From Nitrososphaerota archaeon (lineage in GTDB: Archaea > Thermoproteota > Nitrososphaeria > Nitrososphaerales > Gagatemarchaeaceae): 49,542 nucleotides of DNA. Within the stretch, counting starts at the first letter, position 1; each line of letters starts with the position of its first letter. The translations under genes were made by a program, and so were the position numbers. Shown here piece by piece: positions 31,860-39,703 of this stretch. Under the pieces are notes generated by a model that ran no database searches, was not told where the DNA came from, and was given only the letters and a program-made list of their open reading frames with translations. Location: positions 9,890 to 59,431 of the forward strand of contig JAPCJP010000010.1 of NCBI GenBank assembly GCA_027886885.1. The letters are read 5' to 3'.

Positions 31860-34220
31860 TCAGGAGACCCCCGCGGGTTTTACCCCGAGCTCCATCCTGA
31901 TGGCCGGTTCGAGGTCTATCGAGCGCAGAAGCTCCCTGTTCCCGGTGAGAGTGGAGTTGATGTTGCTGATCCCCGCGGCGCCGGCCAGGAGCTTGATGTC
32001 CTTCTGGGTCGCCGCGACGAAATTCTCCAACCTCTGGGAGACCTTCGCGTCGACGACGACCTCCTTGTCGCCCTCTTCGGCTCCTATGGCCAGGAGCGCC
32101 GATTTTCCTAACCCTACGCAATCAGCGCCGAGCGCTATCAGCTTGAATATGTCCTCTGTGCCGCGCACCCCGTTGCTCGCGGCGATGACATTGAACCTGC
32201 CCCTCTGACCCCTTTGCTTCAGCTCGCGGTCGAGGAGCGAGACCGCCATCTCAAGCTGGAGGTCTGAAGTGGGCTCATCCTCGTCTAGGATAACCCCAGC
32301 GAAGGCCCCGAGCTTTCCCAGGTTCGCGACTATCCTGGCTATGGATGACCGGGAGGAGGTTGACCGCAGTAGAAGGATGGCGCCGCCATCGGCGGCCGCG
32401 CTCACCGCAGACGCGCTTCCAGGACTCGACAGGTACCAGTCCAGCCTCGCTGACTTGAGCCTTGAACCGGCAGCGTTCGTAATGTCGGATATGAGCCGCT
32501 CTGAAAAGTCCGTCACCGACCCGCCATCCGTCTCGTCCATGTCGAAGAGCAACCCCATCCCGACGGCAGTCTTGGCGAAGGCCCGCAGGAGATTAACCGA
32601 GATCGACTTGGGCAGGTGCGTGAAGAAGAAGGGCGACGACAGCCTCAACCCCGGACCCCCGATGAATGTCGAGATCTCTATCTCTTCTCTGTACGGGTCA
32701 ATGCTGGGACGCGTGACCTGAGCGCCGTCCGAGACTAGCCAGTCGGCGAGGCGGACGGGCTCTTCGATGAACGGAGGGTTGTTGGTCCCCATGCTCGATA
32801 TCTCGGACTCCCCAGGGAACTTGCCGGTGGTCCCGGCCATGTCCATGAGGATGCCAGTCCTGTGTGAGGACCATAGCTTCTGTTCCGGAGGCGGCCGCAG
32901 CATGATGTGCTCCCCGATGGAGTCCGAGTCTGTGCGACCCTCCCCCGGAGCCAGCCCAAGAATCGTCGCGGTCTCTTCGTTGAGTCCACGGTGGTAGAGC
33001 AGGTCTCTCCGACCCGTTATCGCGCTCACATCCGATACTCCCATCAGCTCCATGAGCAGCTTCATCTCTTCGGTCCATCCATCGATCAGGTTGATCACCC
33101 AGGACGTAGATTGTTGCAGGGAGAGCGACCGCGCCTGGTTCGGCGTTATCTTGTTGGTTAGAACAGCAGGACAGTATCCGATGTGGCACTTGTGTACCAT
33201 CAGGCAGCCCATGGCCATCAGCGTGGCGGTGCCGAGGCTGGTTATGTCGGCTCCAAGAGCCATGAGCTTCAGCGAATCCTCAGGGGTGCTCACCCTCCCT
33301 GCGGAGATGACCGTGAAGTTCTCCCGAAGACCCTCCTTTCTTAGGATGGCGTCGACCGACGCCGTCGCGAACTCGATCGGCACCCCCACGTTGTCCTTCA
33401 CCACCGAGGGCGCGGCTCCAGTCCCAGCGCCTGCGCCATCAATTATTATCCCGGCGGCCCCCATCCTCGCGATCCCCGAGGCGATGTACGGGATGTAGTT
33501 GGTGGCTCCGACCTTCACGAAGATCGGTTTCTTGGTCGCTTCCTGGAGTCCCAGTATGCGCTGCCCCAGGTCTTCGATGGAGTAAATGTCGTGGTGAGGA
33601 GCGGGAGAGACGGCGTCCTTGCCGACCGGGACCCTCCTGGTCTTCGATATGGGCTCCGTCACCTTCACGCCGGGGAGGTGCCCGCCGATGCCCGGTTTGG
33701 CCCCCTGGCCGATTTTTATCACGACGGCCTCGCCCTTCAAGAGCGAGGAGATGCTCACCCCGAACCGTGCAGATGCCCATTGGACGGTTATCCTTGAGCA
33801 ATCCGCGACCTCCTTCAAGAGTCCGCCCTCGCCCGTGCCCGCGAGTATCTTGGAGTGGTCTGCCGCTCTAGCGATGGCGATGTTCGGGATGCCCGAGAGC
33901 GCGCCGAAGGACATGTCTCCCAGGTACAATGGCGCGGCGAGCTCGACCGGAGAATCCTTGGCGAGCCTGACGGTGGTCGAAATCCTGTCGTGCTGGTCCG
34001 GAAGAGCGCGCTCCCGGAGATAGACCTTATCGAGAACCCTGGCTGTCCTTTCTGCCAGTGGGATGGTCAGCTCGGAGGTCGCGTGGCCCGTGGTGGAGAG
34101 CTGTCTGATGTGCTGGATCTTCCACCTGGTCCAGAACTCCTTTGTCCTGGATGGAGGGATGGGGAGATAACCCACGACCTCGATGGTCCTGCCTCTGTTC
34201 AGGTTATTCGCCGCTGACAC
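31860..34220 (-). CDS. Glutamate synthase FMN/iron-sulfur subunit with a degenerate second barrel
   Basis: A 786-residue protein. Residues 80-425 form the FMN-dependent glutamate synthase barrel: PLYLGDMSFGALSGIPNIAI, KIGQGAKPGIGGHLPG, and the three [3Fe-4S] cysteines 339, 345 and 350 (MGCLMVHKCHIGYCP), with the C-x5-C-x4-C spacing of GltB. Residues 490-786 look like a second, decayed copy: GTEDIFKLIALGADCVGLG matches TPEDSLKLMALGADITSLG of the first, and later segments align too, but its cluster cysteines are gone. GTG start at 34220, supported by a TATA box 28 nt upstream. With the downstream glutaminase/GXGXG protein it would form a two-gene, probably ferredoxin-dependent glutamate synthase. 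No gltD is seen. Confidence 0.85.
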   Translation of the reverse strand: MSAANNLNRGRTIEVVGYLPIPPSRTKEFWTRWKIQHIRQLSTTGHATSELTIPLAERTARVLDKVYLRERALPDQHDRISTTVRLAKDSPVELAAPLYLGDMSFGALSGIPNIAIARAADHSKILAGTGEGGLLKEVADCSRITVQWASARFGVSISSLLKGEAVVIKIGQGAKPGIGGHLPGVKVTEPISKTRRVPVGKDAVSPAPHHDIYSIEDLGQRILGLQEATKKPIFVKVGATNYIPYIASGIARMGAAGIIIDGAGAGTGAAPSVVKDNVGVPIEFATASVDAILRKEGLRENFTVISAGRVSTPEDSLKLMALGADITSLGTATLMAMGCLMVHKCHIGYCPAVLTNKITPNQARSLSLQQSTSWVINLIDGWTEEMKLLMELMGVSDVSAITGRRDLLYHRGLNEETATILGLAPGEGRTDSDSIGEHIMLRPPPEQKLWSSHRTGILMDMAGTTGKFPGESEISSMGTNNPPFIEEPVRLADWLVSDGAQVTRPSIDPYREEIEISTFIGGPGLRLSSPFFFTHLPKSISVNLLRAFAKTAVGMGLLFDMDETDGGSVTDFSERLISDITNAAGSRLKSARLDWYLSSPGSASAVSAAADGGAILLLRSTSSRSSIARIVANLGKLGAFAGVILDEDEPTSDLQLEMAVSLLDRELKQRGQRGRFNVIAASNGVRGTEDIFKLIALGADCVGLGKSALLAIGAEEGDKEVVVDAKVSQRLENFVAATQKDIKLLAGAAGISNINSTLTGNRELLRSIDLEPAIRMELGVKPAGVS

Positions 34221-34242
34221 TTTGTCGGGGCTGACCCAAACT

Positions 34243-34252
34243 TGGATTTAAG
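34243..34252 (-). promoter_or_regulatory. TATA-like promoter element for the glutamate synthase genes
   Basis: Minus-strand CTTAAATCCA, centred 28 nt upstream of the GTG start at 34220 and overlapping the end of the kite gene. The spacing fits a leaderless transcript separate from the SMC operon. Confidence 0.5.
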
Positions 34253-34865
34253 ATGATGGGTTAGGCTTCGGTTTTGGGGCTTCGCCACGGGCGAGAATCA
34301 GCGTAACCAGAGACTTCTCGTCGACCTCCGCTCGCGTCCTCCACCCTATCCTCACGAGCGACTTGTCGTCCTGGTCGAGGTAACCCCTCTTGATGTACCT
34401 GTCGAGGGAATAGTCTATCCGCCACCGGGGGAACTTCTCCCTCAAGAAGGTCTCCAGTTCCTTCCTCCCTATGCGACCCTGCTTAGTATTCACGAGTGCG
34501 ATCGAAGCCGCGAGGACGGCGAGGTCGTCGATGCGGAAGCCTGCCGTCTCGGATTCGCTCAGGGTCGGGCTTTCTCTGAATCTCAAAAGGTATCTCGTCG
34601 AATCGTCGGTTCCTTCGAGGCCGGGGACCTCGTGCACCTCCAACCCCAGTGCCTTTAGGTCGGCGGAGAGCACCTGAAGGATCGTCTTGTAGTCCTTCCC
34701 CAGGGTCCGCTTCATCTCCCACCCTTTGACCCCAGGGTTCCTCCCCCTCTGGAGTATCAGGACCTGGAGCGCCTTGCGCATCTTCCGCTGGAGCAGGGCT
34801 CGTTCTGGCTCGGCGTTGCTCACCGGGTTCGCCGAGGGGATACCCGTAGTGTTCTCGCTACTCAT
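34248..34865 (-). CDS. Tandem winged-helix (kite-type, MAGE/Nse3-like) SMC-associated protein
   Basis: A 205-residue protein with a short polar N-terminus and two predicted winged-helix domains, about residues 22-98 and 108-190. The first runs KMRKALQVLILQRGRNPGVK, then GLEVHEVPG and RYLLRFRES; the second has DDLAVLAASIALVNTKQGRI and GRKELETFLREKFPRW. The layout fits the kite family (ScpB, MukE, Nse1/Nse3). The mid segments (GLEVHEV, YLLRF, then a hydrophobic helix before GRIGRKELETFL) recall the MAGE homology domain of Nse3 more than ScpB. ATG at 34865 overlaps the kleisin-like gene by 4 nt. Membership in an SMC complex is inferred from fold pattern and operon; the Nse3 resemblance is by eye only. 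Confidence 0.6.
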   Translation of the reverse strand: MSSENTTGIPSANPVSNAEPERALLQRKMRKALQVLILQRGRNPGVKGWEMKRTLGKDYKTILQVLSADLKALGLEVHEVPGLEGTDDSTRYLLRFRESPTLSESETAGFRIDDLAVLAASIALVNTKQGRIGRKELETFLREKFPRWRIDYSLDRYIKRGYLDQDDKSLVRIGWRTRAEVDEKSLVTLILARGEAPKPKPNPSS

Positions 34866-35620
34866 CTTACTTCAATCGCCACCGATTTCGTCTCGTCGCC
34901 CGGTTTCGCCGTGACGGGCGAGAGAAAGATCTGCTCAGTGAGTGGGTCCACCCTGACGTTCGCCCGACCCTCCGTTATCAGGAAGGCGAGCATGTAGGCC
35001 TTTACGGCCGTCTCCTCGAATTTGGACCCCTTGATGAACTCACGGTAATCCATCTCGCCGGTCGGGGCTCGCGTGCGAAGTTCCTCGAAGAGCCTGTTCA
35101 GCTCGGTCTCGAACTGCTCGGTTGTGAAGATGTTGAGCGACTTCAGCTCCTCGAAGTCCATCTGCCCAGGCATCGTTGAAAAGTTGCCGAACTCCTCCTT
35201 GAATCGCTCCGAGAGGGGTGTGAGGTCGCGCCAGTAGGTGAAGGCTTTCTCCAGTCCCCTCGCTGTGAGTTGGTCCACCTGGGCCACGGGGTGCCAGCAC
35301 TTTACGAAGCTGTCCGCGAGATCCTCTCGGGTCAGCAATCGGATCTTGAGCTCCAAGAGGAGCGGGTCGATGTAAAGAGCGGAGGCCCTGTACTTGATCC
35401 ACTGGTCCTGAAGCTTTACGATCTGGACCAGCTGGTGCAGGGCCTCTGAGTCCATGAGCATGATGTCGATCACCTTCCAGTCCGGGAGGTGTTTCTTCAG
35501 TACGAGCAGCTTCTCTCTTATGTCCACCTCGAACGGGTTGACGCTCGATGATTGGACCATCTTGCACAGCTCAATCAGCCTCAGTATGTCTTCGAGTTTC
35601 TTATCTTGCTTTTCCGGCAA
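34862..35620 (-). CDS. Kleisin-like (ScpA/Nse4-type) SMC partner
   Basis: A 252-residue, mostly helical protein. The N-terminal half (1-115) has VNPFEVDIREKLLVLKKHLP and the helix DPLLLELKIRLLTREDLADS, which recalls the ScpA segment where kleisins touch the SMC neck. A less ordered linker lies at about 140-180. The C-terminal part (185-245) looks like a small winged helix: FEETAVKAYMLAFLITEGRA followed by NVRVDPLTEQIFLSP. That is kleisin architecture. The TTG start at 35620 overlaps the SMC gene by 20 nt, and the 3' end overlaps the kite gene by 4 nt, so all three are translationally coupled. Sequence similarity is weak, so context carries much of the weight. Confidence 0.6.
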   Translation of the reverse strand: MPEKQDKKLEDILRLIELCKMVQSSSVNPFEVDIREKLLVLKKHLPDWKVIDIMLMDSEALHQLVQIVKLQDQWIKYRASALYIDPLLLELKIRLLTREDLADSFVKCWHPVAQVDQLTARGLEKAFTYWRDLTPLSERFKEEFGNFSTMPGQMDFEELKSLNIFTTEQFETELNRLFEELRTRAPTGEMDYREFIKGSKFEETAVKAYMLAFLITEGRANVRVDPLTEQIFLSPVTAKPGDETKSVAIEVR

Positions 35621-37619
35621 ATTCCTTTACCTCCGACGAGCCGTGTACCGACTGAACCGTGATCACGTGGGCTGACTTGTCGATGACGCTGATTATCGAG
35701 GGAGTGATCACGATGTGCTGGGAGTTCGGATTCTGCTTCGACCGTGTGAGTATCATCTTGAAGATAGCTTCACGGTTCTTTGGGTCCATGTGTATGTCGA
35801 ACTCGTCCATCGCCCTCATCGGCGAGATGATCCTGCTCTGAAGGGAGAGCATGAAGGCAACGAGAGCTACGGACCTCTCCCCGCCGCTCTGCGTGTACGG
35901 GTCCAGGACCGTCGGCGCGGCGCCCTTGTAGCCCACGAGCAGCTGCATCCCCGTCTCCTCGATTGAATCGCCCTCTTCGAGCCTTATGGCTCCAGAGGCC
36001 CCCACGCTCGCGAGGACCTGCTGGTACACCGGGGTGACCTCATCGATTAGGCTCTGGACCGCGTTCCTCCACGCTTTCTTGCGCTCTTCGAGCTCCGCCA
36101 GCATCAGCTTCCGGTTCTCCTGGAGCTCGTTCAGCTTCCCTTTGAGGCCCTCCATGTTGCCCATGTAGTCCTTGTATATCTTCTCGGCGTCCTCCGGGAG
36201 GTCCTGGAGCTTCTGCAACTGGGCTGAGACCAGCTTCATCTCCTCCGAGACCTCGTAGGGCTGCCTCTCCGTGACTAGGCGCTCCCCGGCCTTTTCTAGG
36301 TCGGACGACAGAGTCTCGAGCTGGCCCTTAACCTCCCTCTCTGACCTTTCGAGCTCCTTGATCTCCGACTCGGTCAACTTGATGCGGTAGGCGAGGACCT
36401 CGAACTTCACTCGCTGGGCTACGTAATCGTCGACCGTCTTCCGCAGGGAGTCTTGGGTCCCACCAACCTCCGCCTGGAGGGATGCGACCTCACGGTCTAT
36501 CTCGACCTTCCTTCTAGCCGCGTCTTCGGAGTCCCTCTCCGAGCGCTGGGAGGTAAAGTCGAGGAACTCCTGGATGTGCTTCATCTTCTTCTGGTCCAAG
36601 TCGGCCTTGACCTGGCTCAGGTCTCCTCTCAGAACCTCGAGCTCGTCTCTGAGCTTTTCCATCGCCTTGTGCGCGGCCTCGTCCCCGGCCCTCTCCCTCT
36701 CGGCCCTTACCACCGCGCCATAGAGCTTGCCCAGCTCGACCTGCTTGTCTAGCAGGGATCGGTGCAGCTTCTCGGAATCAGACCCCGAGACTTCGTGCTG
36801 CTCCTTCAGGTCGCTCAACGCGTCCCGCCTGGCGGCGAGCTTTTCCCCGATGGACTGCAGCGACTTTGCAAGCTTCCCCTCCTGGGCCCAGACCAACTCC
36901 CTCTCGAGAAGGGCCCTGTGCTCCTGGAGCCTCTTCTTCTCCATGTACCTGTCGTAGATCTGCTTCCAGTACTCTATCGTCTGGTTTGCGTTCTCGATGA
37001 GCTGGATGAGGGAGCCCTCCTCGCTCACCATACCCTTCAGGTCGTTCTCGGAGCTGGAGATCCTCTCCCGGTATTCTCGGAACCCCACCGCCTCCTCCAC
37101 CATCACCAGCCTCTGTTGGGAAGAGAGGGCGCCGAGTTCCTCTATCATCCCCTGGTGCATGATTATGAGCAGGTTGTCTGGGTTTATGCCGAACTCACGG
37201 AGCAGCCTGACGACCTCGCTCTTGTCTATCTCGCGGTAGTCGGCCTCGTACCAGTAGGAGCCGTCCTTCCTTAGGTATCTCGAGAGCATGAAGGTGTCGG
37301 ATTTGGAGTACGGTATCGGCCTCCTTCCGGCCCTTTCCCTGTTGTCGAAGATCAGGGACACCCGGGCGATATCCTTCCCTCTCCTGATGAGGTCGCTCAG
37401 CTTCCTCGACCTCTCCGTGTATGCCTGGCCGAAGGCCACCGAGATTGCGAGCAGGACCGAGGACTTGCCGGCCCCGTTCGGGCCGATGATCAGGTTAAGA
37501 CCATCGGTGAGAGGGATGCGCGCATATTCGTAGCTCATGAAGTTCTCCAGGATTATCTCCTTGATTGCCGGGGAGAACGCCTTTTCGCGCGAAGAAAGCT
37601 CACCGACGGGCTTGGACAA
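35601..37619 (-). CDS. Short SMC-family ATPase with Smc5/6-like motifs, no hinge
   Basis: A 672-residue SMC-type ATPase. Walker A is GPNGAGKS (46-53) after ENFMSYEYARIPLTDGLNLI; the Q-loop Gln156 lies in FGINPDNLLIIMHQG. The signature SGGERSV starts at 578 and Walker B has Asp605-Glu606 in MRAMDEFDIHMDP, followed by QHIVITPSII. NFxxY near the start, SGGERSV with SLQ, DExxxxMDPxN and the ITP ending resemble Smc5/Smc6 more than bacterial-type SMC. The coiled coil (about 190-540) is short, and I see no hinge domain. The protein has no cysteine, so no Rad50 zinc hook. TTG start at 37619, with a TATA box 29 nt upstream. It heads the SMC-kleisin-kite operon, probably acting in chromosome organisation or repair. 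Confidence 0.8.
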   Translation of the reverse strand: MSKPVGELSSREKAFSPAIKEIILENFMSYEYARIPLTDGLNLIIGPNGAGKSSVLLAISVAFGQAYTERSRKLSDLIRRGKDIARVSLIFDNRERAGRRPIPYSKSDTFMLSRYLRKDGSYWYEADYREIDKSEVVRLLREFGINPDNLLIIMHQGMIEELGALSSQQRLVMVEEAVGFREYRERISSSENDLKGMVSEEGSLIQLIENANQTIEYWKQIYDRYMEKKRLQEHRALLERELVWAQEGKLAKSLQSIGEKLAARRDALSDLKEQHEVSGSDSEKLHRSLLDKQVELGKLYGAVVRAERERAGDEAAHKAMEKLRDELEVLRGDLSQVKADLDQKKMKHIQEFLDFTSQRSERDSEDAARRKVEIDREVASLQAEVGGTQDSLRKTVDDYVAQRVKFEVLAYRIKLTESEIKELERSEREVKGQLETLSSDLEKAGERLVTERQPYEVSEEMKLVSAQLQKLQDLPEDAEKIYKDYMGNMEGLKGKLNELQENRKLMLAELEERKKAWRNAVQSLIDEVTPVYQQVLASVGASGAIRLEEGDSIEETGMQLLVGYKGAAPTVLDPYTQSGGERSVALVAFMLSLQSRIISPMRAMDEFDIHMDPKNREAIFKMILTRSKQNPNSQHIVITPSIISVIDKSAHVITVQSVHGSSEVKEFAGKAR

Positions 37620-37642
37620 GACTTTTCGCCAGCGCCCTCGAA

Positions 37643-37653
37643 GGTATTTTAGG
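37643..37653 (-). promoter_or_regulatory. TATA-like promoter element for the SMC operon
   Basis: Minus-strand CCTAAAATACC centred 29 nt upstream of the TTG at 37619. This supports that TTG as the start of a leaderless transcript covering the SMC, kleisin-like and kite genes. Confidence 0.55.
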
Positions 37654-37718
37654 TCTGCGGTGTTCGTGGGCTGAAAACTCGATTAACTTTTACATCGGTC
37701 TCCTGAAGTCCTTGCGTC

Positions 37719-38402
37719 TTGGTCTTAGCTGCAAAGATATTTGTCGTGAAAGAGGAGAACAATCTACCCCTGTTAGCCTCGAAGCTGAAAAATTTCAAGA
37801 TCGAACAGGAGTTGAGGGCCGAGGACAAGGACCTCACCCTCGTCTCGGACATCTCGGACATGACCATGTCCAAGGATACCCTCGAAGGGACGTTCTCCTT
37901 CGACACCGTCATGACGGTCAACCAGCGCGGAGGGCCGCTCCCCGTCACCAGGACCTTCAACGCTCCCTTTTCCTTTGACCTCTTCGGGAAGAACCTCTAC
38001 CTGACGGTCTACGAGAAGAAGAGCAGAGCCAACAACATCGCCAACGAGATGAGCAAGGCCATCTTCATGAGCCTGGGCCAGATAGTGGAGGGAAGGATCC
38101 AGCCGGAGACCCTAAAGAGGTTCCACGAGGAGAACTTCGAGGACACCAAGATAATCTTCTTCGACGATGTGGACCTCCCCAACATCTCAAAGCTCTCCCT
38201 CTACGGCTCGGCCCTAGGTTCTACTACGCTCTACAACGACTATCTGGAACACGGCAAGATCTGGTACACGGTGGTCAAATCGAGGAAGTACGGGTACGTC
38301 GTGGGTGTCACCCGCAACGCGGTCGTGACGGTCTTCAGCAGGACGGACCTTCCCGACTTCAAGAGGTACGTCAAGAACGAGATTCTACCGCTGATCGGCT
38401 AA
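37719..38402 (+). CDS. Conserved-looking protein of unknown function
   Basis: I do not recognise this 227-residue protein. It has no signal peptide or membrane helix. The N-terminal half is rich in beta-type alternation (IFVVKEENNLPLLASKLKNF, FSFDTVMTVNQRGGPLPVTR), the middle has a helix with NNIANEMSKAIFMSLGQIVEG, and the C-terminus ends RTDLPDFKRYVKNEILPLIG. Codon usage and GC look like its neighbours, so it is probably a resident gene. The start is TTG at 37719; an AT-rich GATTAACTTTTA at 37681-37692 lies 32 nt upstream. It is divergent from the SMC operon across 99 nt and may share control with it. Confidence 0.65.
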   Translation: MVLAAKIFVVKEENNLPLLASKLKNFKIEQELRAEDKDLTLVSDISDMTMSKDTLEGTFSFDTVMTVNQRGGPLPVTRTFNAPFSFDLFGKNLYLTVYEKKSRANNIANEMSKAIFMSLGQIVEGRIQPETLKRFHEENFEDTKIIFFDDVDLPNISKLSLYGSALGSTTLYNDYLEHGKIWYTVVKSRKYGYVVGVTRNAVVTVFSRTDLPDFKRYVKNEILPLIG

Positions 38403-38477
38403 AGACGCGCCCTCCGCAGGTAGCGTAATTAGGAAGGAACTGGACGGCCGGGGAAGACTTTGCTAAAGGTGGTTCCC

Positions 38478-39212
38478 ATGGAGGCAGCCCTGATCTTCAG
38501 GGAGGGCGACGACTCTACGCTGTTGGTCTCAGACCTCCATCTGGGCCTCGAGAAGGAGATGGCGGCCAAGGGCTTCAGGCTTCCCCCATACTCGGTGAGG
38601 ATAGTGGAGAGGGTGAACGCCCTTGCAGAGAGGTACAAGGCGAACAGGCTGATCGTGTTGGGAGACGTGAAACACTCCATTGGAAAGGTCGAGGATATCG
38701 ATTGGAACGTCGTCCCGTGGTTCTTCGACACCCTGCTCGACGTCTTCCCCTCGGTCGAGGTGATTCCGGGGAACCACGACGCTCTGCTAAAGAACCTGCT
38801 TCCCAGCAGGGTCAAGCTTCATCCGTCGGACGGGGTCGTCATCGGGTCGAAGGAGAAGGTCGGGGTGACCCACGGGCACTCGTGGCCGACGGCCGAGGTC
38901 ATCTCCTGCGGGAGGATGGTGATGGGGCACGCGCACTTTCGGTACGAGATGCGGGACAGGTTCGGGGCGAAGAGCAAGGAGGCGGTCTGGCTCTTTGCGG
39001 AGTACAACATCGGCGAGCTCCTTCAGAAGGCCGGTAGGGAGCGCAACACCGAGGGTGAGGGAGAGATAGTGGTCATGCCCCCCTTCAACAACCTTGTGGG
39101 AGGCCAGGCCATCAATGCCCGCAACGGCTTCAAGTTTGGACCGGTTCTCTCGTCGGGAACCGTGGACGTCAAGGATGCCGACATCTTCCTTCTGGACGGC
39201 ACCCGCGTCTGA
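38478..39212 (+). CDS. Calcineurin-like metallophosphoesterase (COG1407 type)
   Basis: A 244-residue metallophosphoesterase of the archaeal ICC-like (COG1407) group. The metal-binding motifs come in order: SDLHLGLEKEM, VLGDVKHS, VIPGNHDALL, VTHGHSWP and VMGHAHFRY. Substrate is unknown for most members; related proteins occur beside Lhr helicases in bacteria, and an Lhr gene lies 10 kb away here. I choose ATG 38478 because GGTGG lies 6 nt upstream; TTG at 38460 is an alternative. A TATA-like CGTAATTAGG lies at about 38425-38434. It is convergent with thioredoxin, 7 nt apart. It is not close enough to Mre11 to be called a Rad50 partner. Confidence 0.85.
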   Translation: MEAALIFREGDDSTLLVSDLHLGLEKEMAAKGFRLPPYSVRIVERVNALAERYKANRLIVLGDVKHSIGKVEDIDWNVVPWFFDTLLDVFPSVEVIPGNHDALLKNLLPSRVKLHPSDGVVIGSKEKVGVTHGHSWPTAEVISCGRMVMGHAHFRYEMRDRFGAKSKEAVWLFAEYNIGELLQKAGRERNTEGEGEIVVMPPFNNLVGGQAINARNGFKFGPVLSSGTVDVKDADIFLLDGTRV

Positions 39213-39219
39213 GTCTCGG

Positions 39220-39639
39220 CTAGCGATAGATGGGGGTTCCGCTGCCGAGAGATTTCTGGATGAGCCTGTCGAGGGCGGCCTCGCCCACCGCGCCGATGGT
39301 CGCATCGACCGGCTGACCGTTCTTGAAGACCATGAACGTCGGGATGGACTGGACTTCATACCTGGTGGCCAGCTCCGATTCTTCGTCCACGTTGAGCTTG
39401 CCGAAGAGCATCTTGCCGCTATACTTCGCCGCGAGCCTCTCCACAACAGGTTCCATGGTTCTGCAAGGACCGCACCACACGGCCCAAAAGTCGACGAAGA
39501 CGGGCTTGTCGCCGTTGATCTTGCTGTCGAAATCAGACGTCGTCAGTCGTACTATCGCTTCAGGGCTCTGGGAGGCTTGGGCTGCAAGCCTCTTCGCTTT
39601 CTCATTTAGAATTCTAGTAAGTTCTGGATCAGACAACAT
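39220..39639 (-). CDS. trxA: Thioredoxin
   Basis: A 139-residue thioredoxin with an N-terminal extension of about 30 residues before the fold. The redox site is WCGPC (Cys56 and Cys59) in VFVDFWAVWCGPCRTMEPVV; the cis-proline is in VQSIPTFMVFKNGQ. It would reduce protein disulfides in the cytoplasm. The extension is helical and charged (LTRILNEKAKRLAAQ) with no signal peptide. ATG at 39639; TATTAAAATAG on the minus strand (39661-39671) lies about 27 nt upstream. No thioredoxin reductase is in this window. Confidence 0.93.
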   Translation of the reverse strand: MLSDPELTRILNEKAKRLAAQASQSPEAIVRLTTSDFDSKINGDKPVFVDFWAVWCGPCRTMEPVVERLAAKYSGKMLFGKLNVDEESELATRYEVQSIPTFMVFKNGQPVDATIGAVGEAALDRLIQKSLGSGTPIYR

Positions 39640-39660
39640 TTCGCTGGTGCGCTCAAAAGT

Positions 39661-39673
39661 CTATTTTAATATT
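39661..39673. promoter_or_regulatory. Shared TATA-like element between trxA and the Nudix gene
   Basis: CTATTTTAATATT lies about 27 nt from the trxA ATG (minus) and 35 nt from the Nudix TTG (plus) in a 64-nt divergent gap, so both promoters probably overlap here. Confidence 0.45.
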
Positions 39674-39703
39674 CTCGCTGATTGACTCGCCTCAGCGAAG
39701 CAC

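Noticed and set aside
35601-39212. Idea that the SMC-type ATPase and the metallophosphoesterase are a Rad50-Mre11 (SbcCD) pair
   Set aside because: The ATPase has no zinc hook and no cysteine at all, the phosphoesterase is of COG1407 type, and the two are separated by a divergent gene on opposite strands.
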